Source of the DNA: Bryoerythrophyllum caledonicum
Taxonomy: Eukaryota > Streptophyta > Bryopsida > Pottiales > Pottiaceae
NCBI GenBank assembly: GCA_963971425.1
Contig: OZ020518.1
Span: 12,716,190-12,780,189, forward strand
Length of the DNA stretch: 64,000 nt
Direction: 5' to 3'
The notes beneath the pieces were generated by a model. The model had not been told where the DNA came from. It searched no databases and saw nothing but the letters and a program-made list of their open reading frames with translations. Position numbers and translations under genes: made by a program. This document shows, in pieces, positions 12,582-24,985 of this stretch. Within the stretch, counting starts at the first letter, position 1; every line of letters begins with the position of its first letter.

Positions 12582-13131
12582 AGGTAGACGCACCCAATTC
12601 TAATCGGCCATTCAATTCTGATCAGTAGAGTATGCATGGCATGGTGCTTGAAAATGGTAAATGCATGAAATGGTGCATGAAGTGACCCAAAATCGATAAC
12701 TCAAAATCTGAAAACACCAGTCATTATCGGCATTAGGTCATGAAGTGTGCAATTTAGGGATGCTCCATCTCAATTGAGCTCTCATTGGTGGCCTTGGCTC
12801 GAAAGTCAAACACATTGATCGGCATTGGGTACCCTCCATGAGTTGGTTATCCATGGCATGTCTTCTCTCTTTTTACTCACTCTCACTTACTAGCATTGGG
12901 CAAAGGAGGACACCAAATCTCACCTACTCTAGAGATTGGTTATGGGCTCCGGTGGTTTTTGGACTTTTTAATTCAATATCAATTCCAAATCTTTGTGATC
13001 AAATTTGAAAAAATATTTGTTGAGTTCCATTCCTAATTCCGCATCTTTCTACATAAATGTTTTTGACATACAATGTCATTTGAGTCCCGAATTGGCTTAA
13101 GTGATCGGAATTGGGTGCCCCTACCTTATAT
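12582..13131. mobile_element. MITE family H, copy 1 (about 550 bp)
   Basis: The ends are inverted: AAGGTAGACGCACCCAATTC at the left and GAATTGGGTGCCCCTACCTT at the right. A full-length second copy lies inverted at 58847-59383, and the two align over their whole length apart from scattered changes. No coding capacity. The outermost bases read TAAGG...CCTTA, so the target duplication is uncertain; the superfamily is not assigned. Confidence 0.75.
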
Positions 13132-13389
13132 CTCATCCTTCGTCTTGTACAGGTGATCCTCAGCAAGTTGAGGCGGAGAAATTTAAAGTCAAAGAATTTC
13201 GAAGAGAGAAGCATGGCGCTGAAATGCCACGAGAGGTGTAGAGCGCGAAGTGACAAGATGGCACCAATGTGTTCTGTGACGAAACCTAAACTCAGCTCAA
13301 GTATTCACAAGTTGATTATCATGCATGTACCTAAACAAATTTACATATCAGAAAATTTTCGCGTATGTCGCAGTCGGGACTCAGAAGCT

Positions 13390-14980
13390 AAAGTGATCCA
13401 GCTTTTCCAATTCTAAAAAAGTACCCAAATCAAGTGATATCAAGCTAAGGCAGTTCTCGAGGCGATTCGGCGTGCGCAAGCATTTGGTGCTCGTCAAGTA
13501 GGTGAGATCCAGGAATCCAGTCAAGTCAAGTGACCACAGACCAGATTGAGCAAGTCTGGAAGAGCCGTCAGCCGCTCGCATCCACAAAGATCAAGCTTCT
13601 TAAGAGCACGCAATGGGACACCACAGCTCAACTTTGTCAAGCTTGAGCACTGGCCAAGTTTCACTTTTTCCAGCTGTGGAAAAGGGGTCAAGTCCAGCGT
13701 GCCTAAGCTTCCGCAACTCAAAAGCAATAGGCGTTTCAGACTATGAAGGGTTTTCGTGCAGGTCAAGCAGGCTAAGCTCGAGCATCCTAAAAGATTTAAA
13801 GTCTCCAGATTCACAAAATCACACAAATCTGGAAGTGCCGTCAGCCGCTTGCATCCATGAAGATCGAGGTCCATGAGAGCAAGCAATGGGACACCACACC
13901 TCAAGCTTGCCAAGTGCGAAAGCCCGCCAAAGTCCAGCATTTCCAACTACGGGAAAGGACTCGAGTCTAGGCTCTAGCGTACCTAAGCTCCAGCATCTCC
14001 AAAAGATCAAGCGTTTCAGGCTGTGCAAGGTTTTCATGCTGGTCAAGCAGGCCAAGCTCGAGCATTCTGAAAGGTTCAACATCTCCAGATTCACAAAATT
14101 ACACAACTCTAGAAGCGCCTTCAGCCACTCGCATCCACCAAGATCAAGCTCCTCGAAAGCAAGCAAAGAGACACCACAGCTCAAGCTCATCAAGCTCAAG
14201 CAAGCGCAAAAATTCAACTTCTCCAACTGTCGGAAAGGGCTCAAGTCCAACGTAACTAAGCTCCGGCAACTCGAAAGCTTCAGGCGTTTCAAACAGTTCC
14301 GAGATTCCTTGCTGGTTGGGCTAGCAAAGCTCGAGCATTCGTCAAGTTCCAGGTTCTCCACCTGTGGAAAAGGAGTCAAGTCCAGCGTATCCAAGCTCCC
14401 GCACCTCGAAAGCAAGAGGCGTTTCAAACCAAGCAGGGTTTCCGTGTTGGTCAAGCATGCCAAGCTCAAGCATCCTGAAAGATTCAAAGTCTGTAGATTC
14501 ACAAAATTACACAGATCTGGAAGTGCCTCCAGCCGCTTGCATCCACGAAGATCGAGCTCCTCCACAGCAAGCAATGGGATACCACACCTCAAGCTTGTCA
14601 AGCTTGAGCACTCACCAAGTTCCAGCTTTTCCACTTGTGGGAAAGGGGTCAAGTCGAGCGTACCTAAGCTCCCGCAACTCAAAAGGTCCACGCGTTTCAA
14701 ACAGTTCAGAGATTCCTTGCTGATTAGGCAAGCCAAGCTCAAGCTCGTAAAGTTCCAGGTCCTTCAGCTGTGGGAAAGGAGTCAAATCCAGAAAACCTAA
14801 GCTCCCCCAAATTGAAAGCTCCAGACGTTTCAAACAGTTTAGAGATTCCTTGCTGGTTAGGCAAGCCAAGCTCGAGCACTCGTAAATTTCCAAGTTCTCC
14901 ACCTCTGGGAAAGGGGTCAAGTCTAGCGTACCTCAGCTCCCGCAGCTCGAAAGGATTTGACAAAGTCCGAAGCACATAGG
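13390..14980 (-). pseudogene. Decayed leucine-rich-repeat block related to the neighbouring TNL
   Basis: The minus strand encodes broken LRR arrays with the motifs of the adjacent TNL (SLGTLDLTPFPQVEKLEL, LPDLCNFVNLETLNLS, CSSLACLTS). The longest open piece is 13819-14742, and other pieces lie in other frames at 13521-13946 and 14612-14920, so several frameshifts are present. There is no TIR or NB-ARC upstream. The bases at 13390-13520 resemble 16440-16620, just past the TNL stop, so this is a displaced or duplicated tail of the same LRR domain. The repeats here are more divergent than the 135-bp units of the TNL. Confidence 0.75.
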
Positions 14981-15038
14981 AGAGATTCCGGAGGTAATGT
15001 GAAGTACTTGTGATTGGTGATACATTTGTTCCTGCTGA

Positions 15039-15735
15039 TTAACCCTTAAATGACGAAGCAGCCAAATTTTAAACTTAAACTCTATTTTTCCATTCAATAT
15101 AAGCGTGATTTTTTTTTCCATTATCCGGAGATGCAATCACATGTTCTGATTATGTCACAAAAAATTTCAGATTTTTTTGTGAAAATTTGAAATTATTGTG
15201 ATTTTTGGAAGTAAAAGTGAAGAAAAATCATAGTAAATACAATTGTGCTTAAAAATTCTGAAAATTTCTCTAGAGGTGCACATCACAGTGCCAAAACCTG
15301 TGATGGAAATGAAAAAGCCGTGTTCAGCTAATAATAGAAAATCGGTTATAGGTCCAAATTCAAATTGCAATAACTTATTCAATTTTATGTATTTTTCAGA
15401 ATTTCAAATTGGAATAGAAACGAGACTTCATAAACTAAATTTCATTTGTTGGACTCAAGTTCAAAAAACATGAATTTAATGGATCAAATTCAGATTTGAA
15501 GCTTAAACTAGAAGTTTCTCAAATCCACTGCATTGAGATCCCTGTCATACATTTTCATTCTTAGATAAAACATGATTACCTCAATGAGGCAACTTTCATC
15601 ATCAACTAATGCTTAAACATTCGACAAATTCTTAACCAAAAAAAATTGGATGAAAAGCGACCATTGATGTGGCTGATCATCCAAAGATGTCATCCGAGAA
15701 GCCAGAATTTGGCTGCTTCGTCATTTAAGGGTTAA
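15039..15735. mobile_element. piggyBac-like MITE (family P1), about 697 bp
   Basis: It starts TTAACCCTTAAATGACGAAG and ends in the exact reverse complement, CTTCGTCATTTAAGGGTTAA. The inverted match runs for about 30 bp, with TTAA at both edges. No transposase is encoded. Its interior matches, inverted, sequence at about 45500-46090. Confidence 0.85.
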
Positions 15736-15994
15736 GGGTTAATATTGGTGACGCTGACTTCGACAATGTTTGCATTCTGACTGGGTTTTCATTCCACATG
15801 AGCGACTTCCTTTAGAAAATGTAGTGAGGAGTTGAGCACTCAGAAATCGTTCCATGTACTGTAGATAACTCCCTGTGTGTTGTAAGAGTGCAGCACCGAA
15901 AAGCTCTTTCGCGTCACGTGATGGATGTGGTTTCTCTGACAGGTGACTTCAATATAATAAAACGTGTGGGGTTTTATGAACATACAAGGTTTGT

Positions 15995-16117
15995 ATAACC
16001 CCTAAAATTCCTTGACAATTTCACACCAAAAACATTCTAAAACTGTTGATTCAAGTGCAATGAGTAAGGAAGGAAACAAAAGATCATATTTCTTAGTTTT
16101 TTCATTTTAGGGGTTAA
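15995..16117. mobile_element. Short piggyBac-like MITE derivative (about 120 bp)
   Basis: It opens ATAACCCCTAAAATTCC and closes CATTTTAGGGGTTAA. The first bases (ACACCAAAAACA region) match the start of the P2 copy at 52524, so it looks like an internally deleted copy. The left TTAA has one change. Confidence 0.6.
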
Positions 16118-16617
16118 CTGGTGAAGTTCCGCAGAATGCAAGAAGTTAAAAATCTTAAACCAAATAGCCCTCACCAGATATATCCCTTACCAGAAACCCC
16201 GGGTGGAATCATGCAACTCAACATCTTTTATTCTAGCAGAAAAAACACTGACCGAACCAACTTGAGCAAATATTCAATACTGGATTGATTTGTCTCAGAA
16301 AATGTAACGTCTCAAAAGAAGTGCACCAAACAACAAGGAACCCAATACCACTTCTAGTTTTCACAAGCTGAATTTATGCATGTCGAGAAAAGACTACTAC
16401 ACTACGCCATATCCGCGTTTGCTGAAGCTGAAAGTACATTCTGCCGAAGTGGTCCAGCTTTTCCAACTCTGGAAAAGTACTCAAAATCAAGTGTAATCAA
16501 GCTCCCCCACTCGAAAGGGTAAGGAGTTTCAGACTCCGCAGGGTTCACGCGCTGCTCAAGCGGGGCCAAGCTCGACCATCCTCAAAGGTTCAAGGTCTCC
16601 CGATAAAGGTTCAAGCT
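16118..16617. other. 3' flank of the TNL with LRR remnants
   Basis: From about 16440 the minus strand again shows LRR-like fragments resembling 13390-13520, out of frame with the TNL, whose stop is at 16618. The remainder is non-coding. It may contain the TNL 3' UTR; no terminator or polyA signal was resolved. Confidence 0.4.
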
Positions 16618-19600
16618 CTAGCAATCTGGTGCTCGAGACTCTGGTCGGACCAGCTTCTGCAAATCTGGAAAAGAACCCAAGTTTAGCGTACCTAAGCTCT
16701 GACAGTCCTCGAGGTTCAGGCATTTCAAACTGTGCAGGGGTTCTGTGCTCGTCAAGTAGGCCAAGCTTGAGCATCCTGCAAGGTACAACGTCTCCAGATT
16801 CACAAAATTACACAGATCTGGAAGTGCCTCCAACCGCTTGCATCCACGAAGACTGAGCTCCTTGAGAGCAAGCAATGGGACACTATAGCTCAAGCTTGTC
16901 AAGCTCGAGCATTCGTCAAGTTCCACATTCTTCACCTGTGGGAAAGGAGTCAAGTCCAGGGCACCCAAGCTCCCGCAACTCCAAAGCTCCAGGCGTTTCA
17001 AACAGTTTAGAGATTCCTTGCTGGTAAGGCAAGCCAAGCTCGAGCATTTAACAAGTTTCACGTTCTCCACCTGTGGGAAAGGAGTCAAGTCCAGCGCACC
17101 CAAGCTCCCGCAATTCCGGAGCTCCAGGTCTTTCAAACAGTTTAGAGATTCCTTGCTGGTTAGGCAAGCCAAGCTTGAGCATTCGTCAAGTTTCACGTTC
17201 TCCACCTGTGGGAAAGGAGTCAAGTCCAACGCACCCAAGCTCCCGCAACTCCAAAGCTTCAGGCATTTCAAACAGTTTAGAGATTCCTTGCTGGTAAGGC
17301 AAGCCAAACTCGAGCATTCGTCAAGTTTCACGTTCTCCACCTGTGGGAAAGGAGTCAAGTCCAACGCACCCAAGCTCCCGCAATTCCGGAGCTCCAGGTC
17401 TATCAAACAGTTTAGAGATTCCTTGCTGGTAAGGCAAGCCAAGCTCGAGCATTCAACAAGTTTCACGTTCTCCACCTGTGGGTAAGGAGTCAAGTCCAGT
17501 GCACCCAAGCTCCCGCAACTCCAAAGCTTCAGGCGTTTCAAACATTTTAGAGGTTCCTTGCTGGTAAGGCAAGCCAAGCTCGAGCATTCAACAAGTTTCA
17601 CGTTCTCCACCTGTGGGAAAGGAGTCAAGTCCAGCGCACCCAAGCTCCCGCAACTCTGAAGCTCCAGGCGTTTCAAACAGTTTCGAGGTTCCTTGCTGGT
17701 AAGGCAAGTCAAGCTCGAGCATTCAACAAGTTTCACATTCTCCACTTGTGGGAAAGGAGTCAAGTCCAGCGCACCCAAGCTCCCGCAACTCTGAAGCTCC
17801 AGGCGTTTCAAACAGTGTAGAGATTCCTTGCTGGTAAGGCAAGCCAAGCTCGAGCATTCGTCAAGTTCCAGGTTCTCCACCTGAGCGGAAGGAGTCAAGT
17901 CCAAGGCACCCAAGCTCCCGCAACTCCAAAGCTCCAAGCGTTTCAAATAGTTTAGAGATTCCTTGCTCGTAAGGCAAGCCAAGCTCGAGCATTCGTCAAG
18001 TTTCACGTTCTCCACGTGTGGGAAAGGAGTCAAGTCCAACGCACCCAAGCTCCCGCAATTCCGGAGCTCTAGGTCTTTCAAACAGTTTCGAGGTTCCTTG
18101 CTGGTTAGGCAAGCCAAGCTCGAGCATTCAACAAGTTCCACGTTCTCCACCTGTGGGAAAGGAGTCAAGTCCAGGGCACCCAAGCTCCCGCAACTCCAAA
18201 GCTTCAGGCGTTTCAAACAGTTTAGAGGTTCCTTGCTGGTTAGGCAAGCCAAGCTCGAGCATTCATCAAGTTTCACGTTCTCCACCTGTGGGAAAGGAGT
18301 CAAGTCCAGGGCACCCAAGCTCCCGCAACTCCAAAGCTCCAGGCGTTTCAAACAGTTTAGAGGTTCCTTGCTGGTAAGGCAAGCCAAGCTCGAGCATTCA
18401 ACAAGTTTCACATTCTCCACCTGTGGGAAAGGAGTCAAGTCCAACGCACCCAAGCTCCCGCAACTCTGAAGCTCCAGGCGTTTCAAACAGTGTAGAGATC
18501 CCTTGCTGGTAAGGCAAGCCAAGCTCGAGCATTCGTCAAGTTCCAGGTTCTCCACCTGAGCGGAAGGAGTCAAGTCCAGGGCACCCAAGCTCCCGCAACT
18601 CCAAAGCTCCAAGCGTTTCAAATAGTTTAGAGGTTCCTTGCTGGTAAGGCAAGCCAAGCTCGAGCATTCGTCAAGTTTCACATTCTCCACCTGTGGGAAA
18701 GGAGTCAAGTCCAGGGCACCCAAGCTCCCGCAATTCCGGAGCTCCAGGTCTTTCAAACAGTTTAGAGATTCCTTGCTGGTTAGCCAAGCCAAGCTCGAGC
18801 ATTCACCAAATTTCACGTTCTCCACCTGTGGGAAAGGAGTCAAGTCCAGGGCACCCAAGCTCCCGCAACTCCAAAGCTCCAGGCGTTTCAAACAGTTTAG
18901 AGATTCCTTGCTGGTTATGCAAGCCAAGCTCGAGCATTCGTCAAGTTCCAGGTTCTCCACCTGTGGGAAAGGAGTCAAGTCCAACGCACCCAAGCTCCCA
19001 CAACTCCAAAGCTTCAAGCATTTCAAACTCTGCAGGGTTCCCGTGCTGGTCAAGCATGCCAAGCTCGAACATCTTGAAAGATTCAAAGTCTCCAGATTAA
19101 CAAAATTACACAAATCTGGGAGTGCCTCGAGATCACTGCAGTCTGTCAAGTCCAGGGTTTCTAAAGAAAGTAGGTCATCTAAATGGGGGCAGTATCGCAA
19201 GTTCACACACCGCTTCAAAATCAAGCTTCGTAAATTTGCGAGCTTTGAACTTAGACCCGTTATGGTCTCCACTTCCTTGCACCCACCAAAATAGGCCACT
19301 TGCAAAGATGTCAGCTTACTCACATCCGGTAGTCTCTGCCCTTTAGCATCTTGCAACTTCAAAAATTGCAGATTTGTCAGGAACCCGATATCTTCAGTAT
19401 ACACCTCGTCGTCCGGCATGCCGATCCATCCCAAAAATGCAAGCTTTGAGAGCGATCTAAGTCCACACACTTTGAAGGTTTTGCTAATATCTCCCAATTC
19501 CAAGTGTTTGAGATGTCGCAGTTTCCCCAAATCGACCTCCACCAAGTCCATGACCTCCATCCGACCTACCACCTTCAACACTTTCAGATTTGCAAAATGA

Positions 19601-22600
19601 TCAATCTGCAATCCGAGAAACTTCTGCATTCCTGCCTGTGATGTGAAGGACATTCTCTCTAACTTCTCCCAACAATGTCCAGATGGGCTACTTTCTCCAA
19701 GTCCTTTGCATTCCCCATCATCATAAACGCATCTCCGATCTGCAAAATCCTCCTCTTCGATTTCTACAATACAAAACTCTCGCCACAAGTCGTGAATACC
19801 AACGCTTGTAGATCCATCACCCACACTCTCCAACAACGACTTCTTCTTCAAGTATTCCAACTGCACACACCGACACCAATCATATCATACTCCGGAAATT
19901 TACTCAATCAACATCCTAAATAGTACTCAACACTCCTTCATTCTTATTCAAACAAACACATCAATGAAAGCAAATGTCTTCATTCAAATTCTCTACTTTC
20001 ACGAACAAACAAATCATTTGAATTCTAGGCATTCAAGAGCATTTCGAGAAAGAGCAAATCTAAAACTCACTCGTTTCTTGATTGCATCAAGGTTCATTTC
20101 GACATGGATCGTGCCAAGCCACTCAAATAGATTCGGGCCCTCCGCTCTATCGAAAGAATCATACAGCATAGAAGCCTCTCCGTCAAAGGAAACATACCCC
20201 ACGATAGATTTGGGCCTCACAAACAGTGCAACATCCATGAACAACATTTGATCTCCAAGTGACAATGTGTCGTAACTTATCCTCAAAATAGAAAATATTT
20301 GCTTCCTTGCCTCTAAAACCTCATCAGACTTCTCAAGCTTTGACACTTTAGCATCCCATTGTTTCGAATCAAACCCGTGACGACCCATCTCTTCTCTTAA
20401 CACCTTCCCCAACACCTTGAGTGCAAGAGGGTGGTAATGATGATTCATACCTTCACCTCTTCTGAAATAGCAAACCTCCAAACATACATCGATCATTCTA
20501 TCATCCAATTTGATCTCTCTTGCAACAATGGATGTAACACACCTTTTGAATAACTTCCTTGCTTCAAGTCGCTCCAACTCCGGCATTCCTAAACAATCAT
20601 CTTTAGGTATATTTAACGCCTTCAATTCATCTTCCGAACGTGATGTTACCACCACTACACTTCCATCAGCACAAGAATGTATGGCTTCAATATATGTTTC
20701 TGCCTCACTTGATGATTCTTCATCCACATTGTCTATAGCCAAAAATATAGGTTGTTTCACAATACACCTCTTCAGTTGGTCTCGGCACTACAAGTTTAAC
20801 AAAGCATCATAAGTTGATGAACCATTACATCTTGAATACATCTAATCATGAAAATCACACAACTCAGAAATAATAATCTATAAATATTAGTTGTTCATTA
20901 TGATTAAATAGCATCAACATCTCAAGAATGCATGTTGTCATGCCATACTCATTGTCATACCTTATCTATGTCCATCTTGTCCAGTAGGTCGTGCGTTGTA
21001 TTTGTGAGAGTCTTCAACAGTTTTTGAAATAACTCCAACTTGCTTTTACTTTTCAACTCAATGTGGCATACTTTACCGCGAAATTCCTTGTAGAATTTGT
21101 TGAGAAGGACCTTGCACATGGTTGTTTTGCCAATACCACCAACTCCATACAAACCCACAACCCGAACTCCAACCCTTGCAACTGTAGAATTTGATGCAAC
21201 CCTATCCAATATAATCTTCAAAACAACATACATAAACAATAATTTGTCATTTACAAACCTAACATTTGTTCGATATCCAATGTGCCAAGAAGTCAACATT
21301 ATAGGAAGATACAATAAGCATCATTCACCAACTCCTTGATGACAATTCATAAAGCTTGCTTCAATGATTATGTCATCCTCTATATTATTGAAGTTTGTAG
21401 GCATTCATACCTTGCACAACCGGTCCTTTCCTTCAACATCCGAATCATCTGGTCGTGATTCCGGAAGTACTAAATTACAAACTGCTTCAACGACTTCACA
21501 TCGCAGTTGCACTTCTTCCCTGGGATTCCTCAAAACAAGACCTGTTGTTGAACCAAAAATCTTCAAAGCTTTCACCCACTTATCAATGTTGATTGATAAG
21601 TCTCTTTTTGCCCACTCTTCCCATCTTCTTTTCCACCGTCTTTGAGTCTCTTCGGCACGACACTTCTCACGTGAGATGTTATAGAATATAGGCACAATAT
21701 CCATGCCAGACTTCAACTCCTCTGATACTCTCACCATTTCCACAAGCTCCAACATTGGCCATTTTGAATGTGTGAAAAATTTCTTGGATAAAACCACCAC
21801 TCCAACCTCACATTGTTGAATAGCAGAGAACAAGAGGTTTGGAAACTTTTTACCAACAGGTAAACTATCCCGACGTTTATCGAAGAAGGGATATCTATCT
21901 GTACGCTCCAAATCGATACACAACTGCTCCACAAAGCTCTTTTGGAACCCGCTGTGACTGAGAAATATTTTGTGCTTTGGCTGCAGATAGCCCCTACAAA
22001 CATGTATGAAAAAGCTTTAGCACTTCGCACTTCCATTTCACATCCATATCCATATTTTCACAAGCACAAGAACAGATTGATGTAGAAAGAAACCACACTT
22101 TGAATACCAAGGAATGCTCAAGCATCATTCGTCACAGCAACTATTTGACAAATTATACCACAAACCTGATTCTTGCATTGCCATCCTCCACACCTCTTTC
22201 ATGCTGCAACCGAGGATCAACACTAGCTGTACCACATTCCTCAGGCACGTCATCCTCAAATTCCATGTCAACTCCACCTCCGGCTCCAATTGCTTCTGCA
22301 TCTTCGTCACCATTTGTTGAGGTGATAGCAAGATCAAGCTTACGCTTCTTGCTACTAGCTTGAATCAAAGACTCTTCTTGTTGGCTGGGTACATTCGACG
22401 GACCAGCAAGCTGTTCTCTAGCTGGAACTACTACCTTCTCATGCCAACTTCTATGGCATCCACAACCTGCACAGAATCTGGAATTGAGATCACGTGGACA
22501 AAACTCCTGACAACCATCTTCATATGAGGATCCCTCGTCATCGTCACGTTTCTTCAAACACCTGCCGGGTCCTACATTCAGATGTCGAGGTTCATGGAAG

Positions 22601-22731
22601 GACATGTGATGCGTACAGCAATCGCACAACGACTCGTCTGCTTCTGAGGGATCCCACTCCTGGCACCTGCACACTTCGCCCGCTTCATTGTGCTTACATT
22701 TCGCACGATCAGATGAGGTCGGGAAAGCCAT
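16618..22731 (-). CDS. TIR-NBS-LRR immune receptor with Cys-rich N-terminal extension
   Basis: Five exons: 22731-22166, 21993-21411, 21215-20961, 20787-20071 and 19860-16618. All introns are GT-AG and the phases agree, giving 1,787 aa. Residues 1-110 form a Cys/His-rich domain with two modules ending HHMSFHE and CHRSWHE. A basic KKRKLD follows. TIR starts at about 195 (KHKIFLSHSG, then PFFDKRRDSLPVG). NB-ARC shows the P-loop GVGGIGKTT (about 408-416), Walker B FLAIDNVD (about 483-490), the RNBS-B stretch GSVVVVTSRSEDE, HPLALKV and IHDLWREF (about 729) in place of MHD. The rest is LRR: irregular repeats, sixteen 45-residue units, then irregular repeats to the stop. TNLs are cytosolic or nuclear immune receptors whose TIR signals through NAD cleavage when activated. 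Start chosen as the first Met in the open exon. Every diagnostic nucleotide-binding motif is present, so it appears functional. Confidence 0.9.
16837..18996 (-). repeat. Sixteen 135-bp tandem units inside the TNL LRR domain
   Basis: Each unit encodes 45 residues, a pair of LRRs: SLGALDLTPFPQVEN... followed by SLACLTSKESLNCLKRL.... The units are nearly identical at DNA level. Units 2-5 and 7-10 share the same run of variants (KDLELRNCG, LNYLKRLELWSCG, then TPSAQVENLEL), and the diagnostic CTGAGCGGAAGG occurs at 17881 and 18556, exactly 675 bp (five units) apart. This is a higher-order duplication of five units. No frameshift is seen in any unit. Confidence 0.9.
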
Positions 22732-23159
22732 CCAGTATCAAAACGACTCATCCCCATAAGAAGAGCACAAACAGCAGCTTCATCCGAATGAAGTTGATGA
22801 GCCAGATTCTAATCCAAAGGTTGATATCATGGCTGCAAGGGATAGAGTTCCAGGATCAGAGTCAAACAATGGGAGGAGATCTGTAAAAATTCGGGGAGAA
22901 CGATGAGCTAGACTCGAACACACCCCTCTGCACCAGGGATGTTGTAGCAGTCCGCACAAGACACGCTACAAATGCTTCAACACAGGAGATGCCCCAAGCA
23001 CAGACCTAATTATCTGCATCCTGCGATCTTGGAGCGACAAAAAGTGTGTAGGTAGACACTCAGACACACCGCACTTTAACATTCCACTCTTAACGGTACT
23101 GTCTCCACAACCCCCAATGCCTAACGCATCATGATTCTTTCACTAGGAGGGTTGCAGAC
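22732..23159. promoter_or_regulatory. Presumed 5' UTR and promoter of the TNL
   Basis: It lies directly upstream of the TNL start. No ORF with a recognisable product is present. No confident TATA box or initiator could be placed; the call rests on position only. Confidence 0.35.
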
Positions 23160-23806
23160 GAGAGCAACACCATTTCACCACCGGAGACTCACGTAGGGTT
23201 TCTACAACCGCAGACCCTGGTCAATTTCCCCAAACTTATCCAATCCACTTTGCCATCTCCAGCGAAACTCCCGACGATGATCTAAACGACTCTAAAACCA
23301 CTGCACCGACCGGCGTTGACGGTGATGGAGGGTTATGGAAGAAACGCGGGTTTGATATTCATCGAAACGAAAAGAGTGCGTAGGAATGACACCGAAGGTA
23401 GGCCCAGGAACTAAGCAGTGAAGCAAACCTCGAAGACCCTAGAAGGATTAGTCTGGCAGGATCGGAATGTCTGCAAGGTGTGAGAGTAACACCAGTTCAC
23501 CAACGGAGACTCACTTAGGGTTTCTACAACCCCAGACCCTAGTCAATTTCCCCAAACTTGTCAACCCACTTTGCCATCTCCAGCGAAACCCCCGACGATG
23601 ATCTAAACGACTCTAAAACCACTGCACCGACCACCGATGACGGCGATGGAGGATTATGGAAGAAACGCGGGTTTGATACTCATCGAAACGAAAAGAGTGT
23701 GTAGGAATGACACCGAAGGTAGGCCCAGGAACTAAGCAGTGAAGCAAACCTCGAAGACCCTAGAAGGATCAGTCTGGCAGGATCGGAATGTCTGCAAGGT
23801 GTGAGA
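23160..23806. repeat. 322-bp tandem duplication upstream of the TNL
   Basis: Two adjacent copies, about 23160-23484 and 23482-23806, align along their full length with few changes; GACTCACGTAGGG at 23186 pairs with GACTCACTTAGGG at 23508. It lies 0.4-1.1 kb upstream of the TNL start codon, in its likely promoter or 5' leader. Confidence 0.85.
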
Positions 23807-24199
23807 GACGAGAAAGGAGAAGTGACAAGGAGATGAGGATCACGACAGAAGTGAAAGGAACGAGCCGGAACAGCAGCCTTTACAAATGACGAGTCGATGG
23901 TGGTACGAACTCGTCAACGGTAGACCATGAGTGAGTGTGCAAGGGACATGTGTTGCTGCGACTCCGACGAACTTGTCGGCAATGCAGACAAATCATGGCT
24001 TGTCTGCAAATGCATCATGAATAGACCAGTCTTCCCAACGGAAATAAATTTTATTTTTACAAAATATGGATTACAGTAGTAGTCCACGGCCTAGACCATT
24101 TGGAGGGAATTTCGAATTTTATTTAAACTCCTTTCAATTTTCCAAAAAGTTCTTCGAACATGGTAGACTAAATATGGAACACGGTAGACCAAAAAGTAT

Positions 24200-24985
24200 T
24201 TAACTCCTAAATGACCAAGGAATTTTAGAAGAATCTATGCTTCATTAATTTCTAAATTTCCAAGATTCTTTGGGGATTTTTGAAGGTTTGGGCAGGTTCC
24301 TATGGTGTCATTTTGAAGGTTTTTGAAGGTTTTTGAAGATTTTTGAAGGTTAGGGCAGGTTTGGGCAGGTTCCTGCGTTGAGTGGATCAGCAGACTTTGA
24401 CATCACTTGGTGTCAAATTTTTGCACTACACAAGGTCTGAATTCATCACCACAATGTTCATCATGATGTTAGTTCCTTGTACACCAATTTCTAGAGGTAG
24501 AGAAGGGGTGTAGCTTATTCAAAACAATTGTGCAAGTAGTGGTGGTTCAAAAATTGCCAAATCACGTTTTATTATTTTGTGAACTAAATATGTTATAGGG
24601 TGAGAATCCAAACGGTCAATTGGAGGGTCCACACCACATCTTGTAGTGGAAAAAATTAAATGTAAATTATATCAAGATCTCTAAGTTTTATGTCAAAAAG
24701 AGGAAGTATTTTGGTACCTTGCCCGACAATGTGTGACAATGCCTAAAATTGTTTGAATTGGGTTAATGTGCTATTTTTCACTTATGACAAGAGTTTTTTT
24801 TTGACAAAATGAAAGGAAATTATATTACTTGCTAGTATCGAAAATCTCACATTTGATAGAGTGTTCTAGTAAAAGTTTTTGCTAGAAAAGTTTTTAGAGA
24901 CAACTTGCTCATGTCAAAGTGACAATTTCAAATGGGGTGTTTCTCCAAAAACTTAGGTTTTGAATTTCAAATGGGGAGTTGTAGC
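24200..24985. mobile_element. piggyBac-like MITE relative (family P2), right end unclear
   Basis: It starts TTAACTCCTAAATGACCAAG, the P2-type terminus. Internal blocks (GGCAGGTTCCTATGGTGTCA, CCTTGCCCGACAATG) match 10406-11360 and 52524-53494. A matching right terminus was not found, so the element is probably truncated. Confidence 0.6.

Noticed and set aside
17018-19294. Long + strand ORFs (up to 218 codons) across the LRR array
   Set aside because: They are antisense shadows of the 135-bp units: a repeat length divisible by three keeps the opposite frame open. The TNL on the minus strand has all domains and splice sites.
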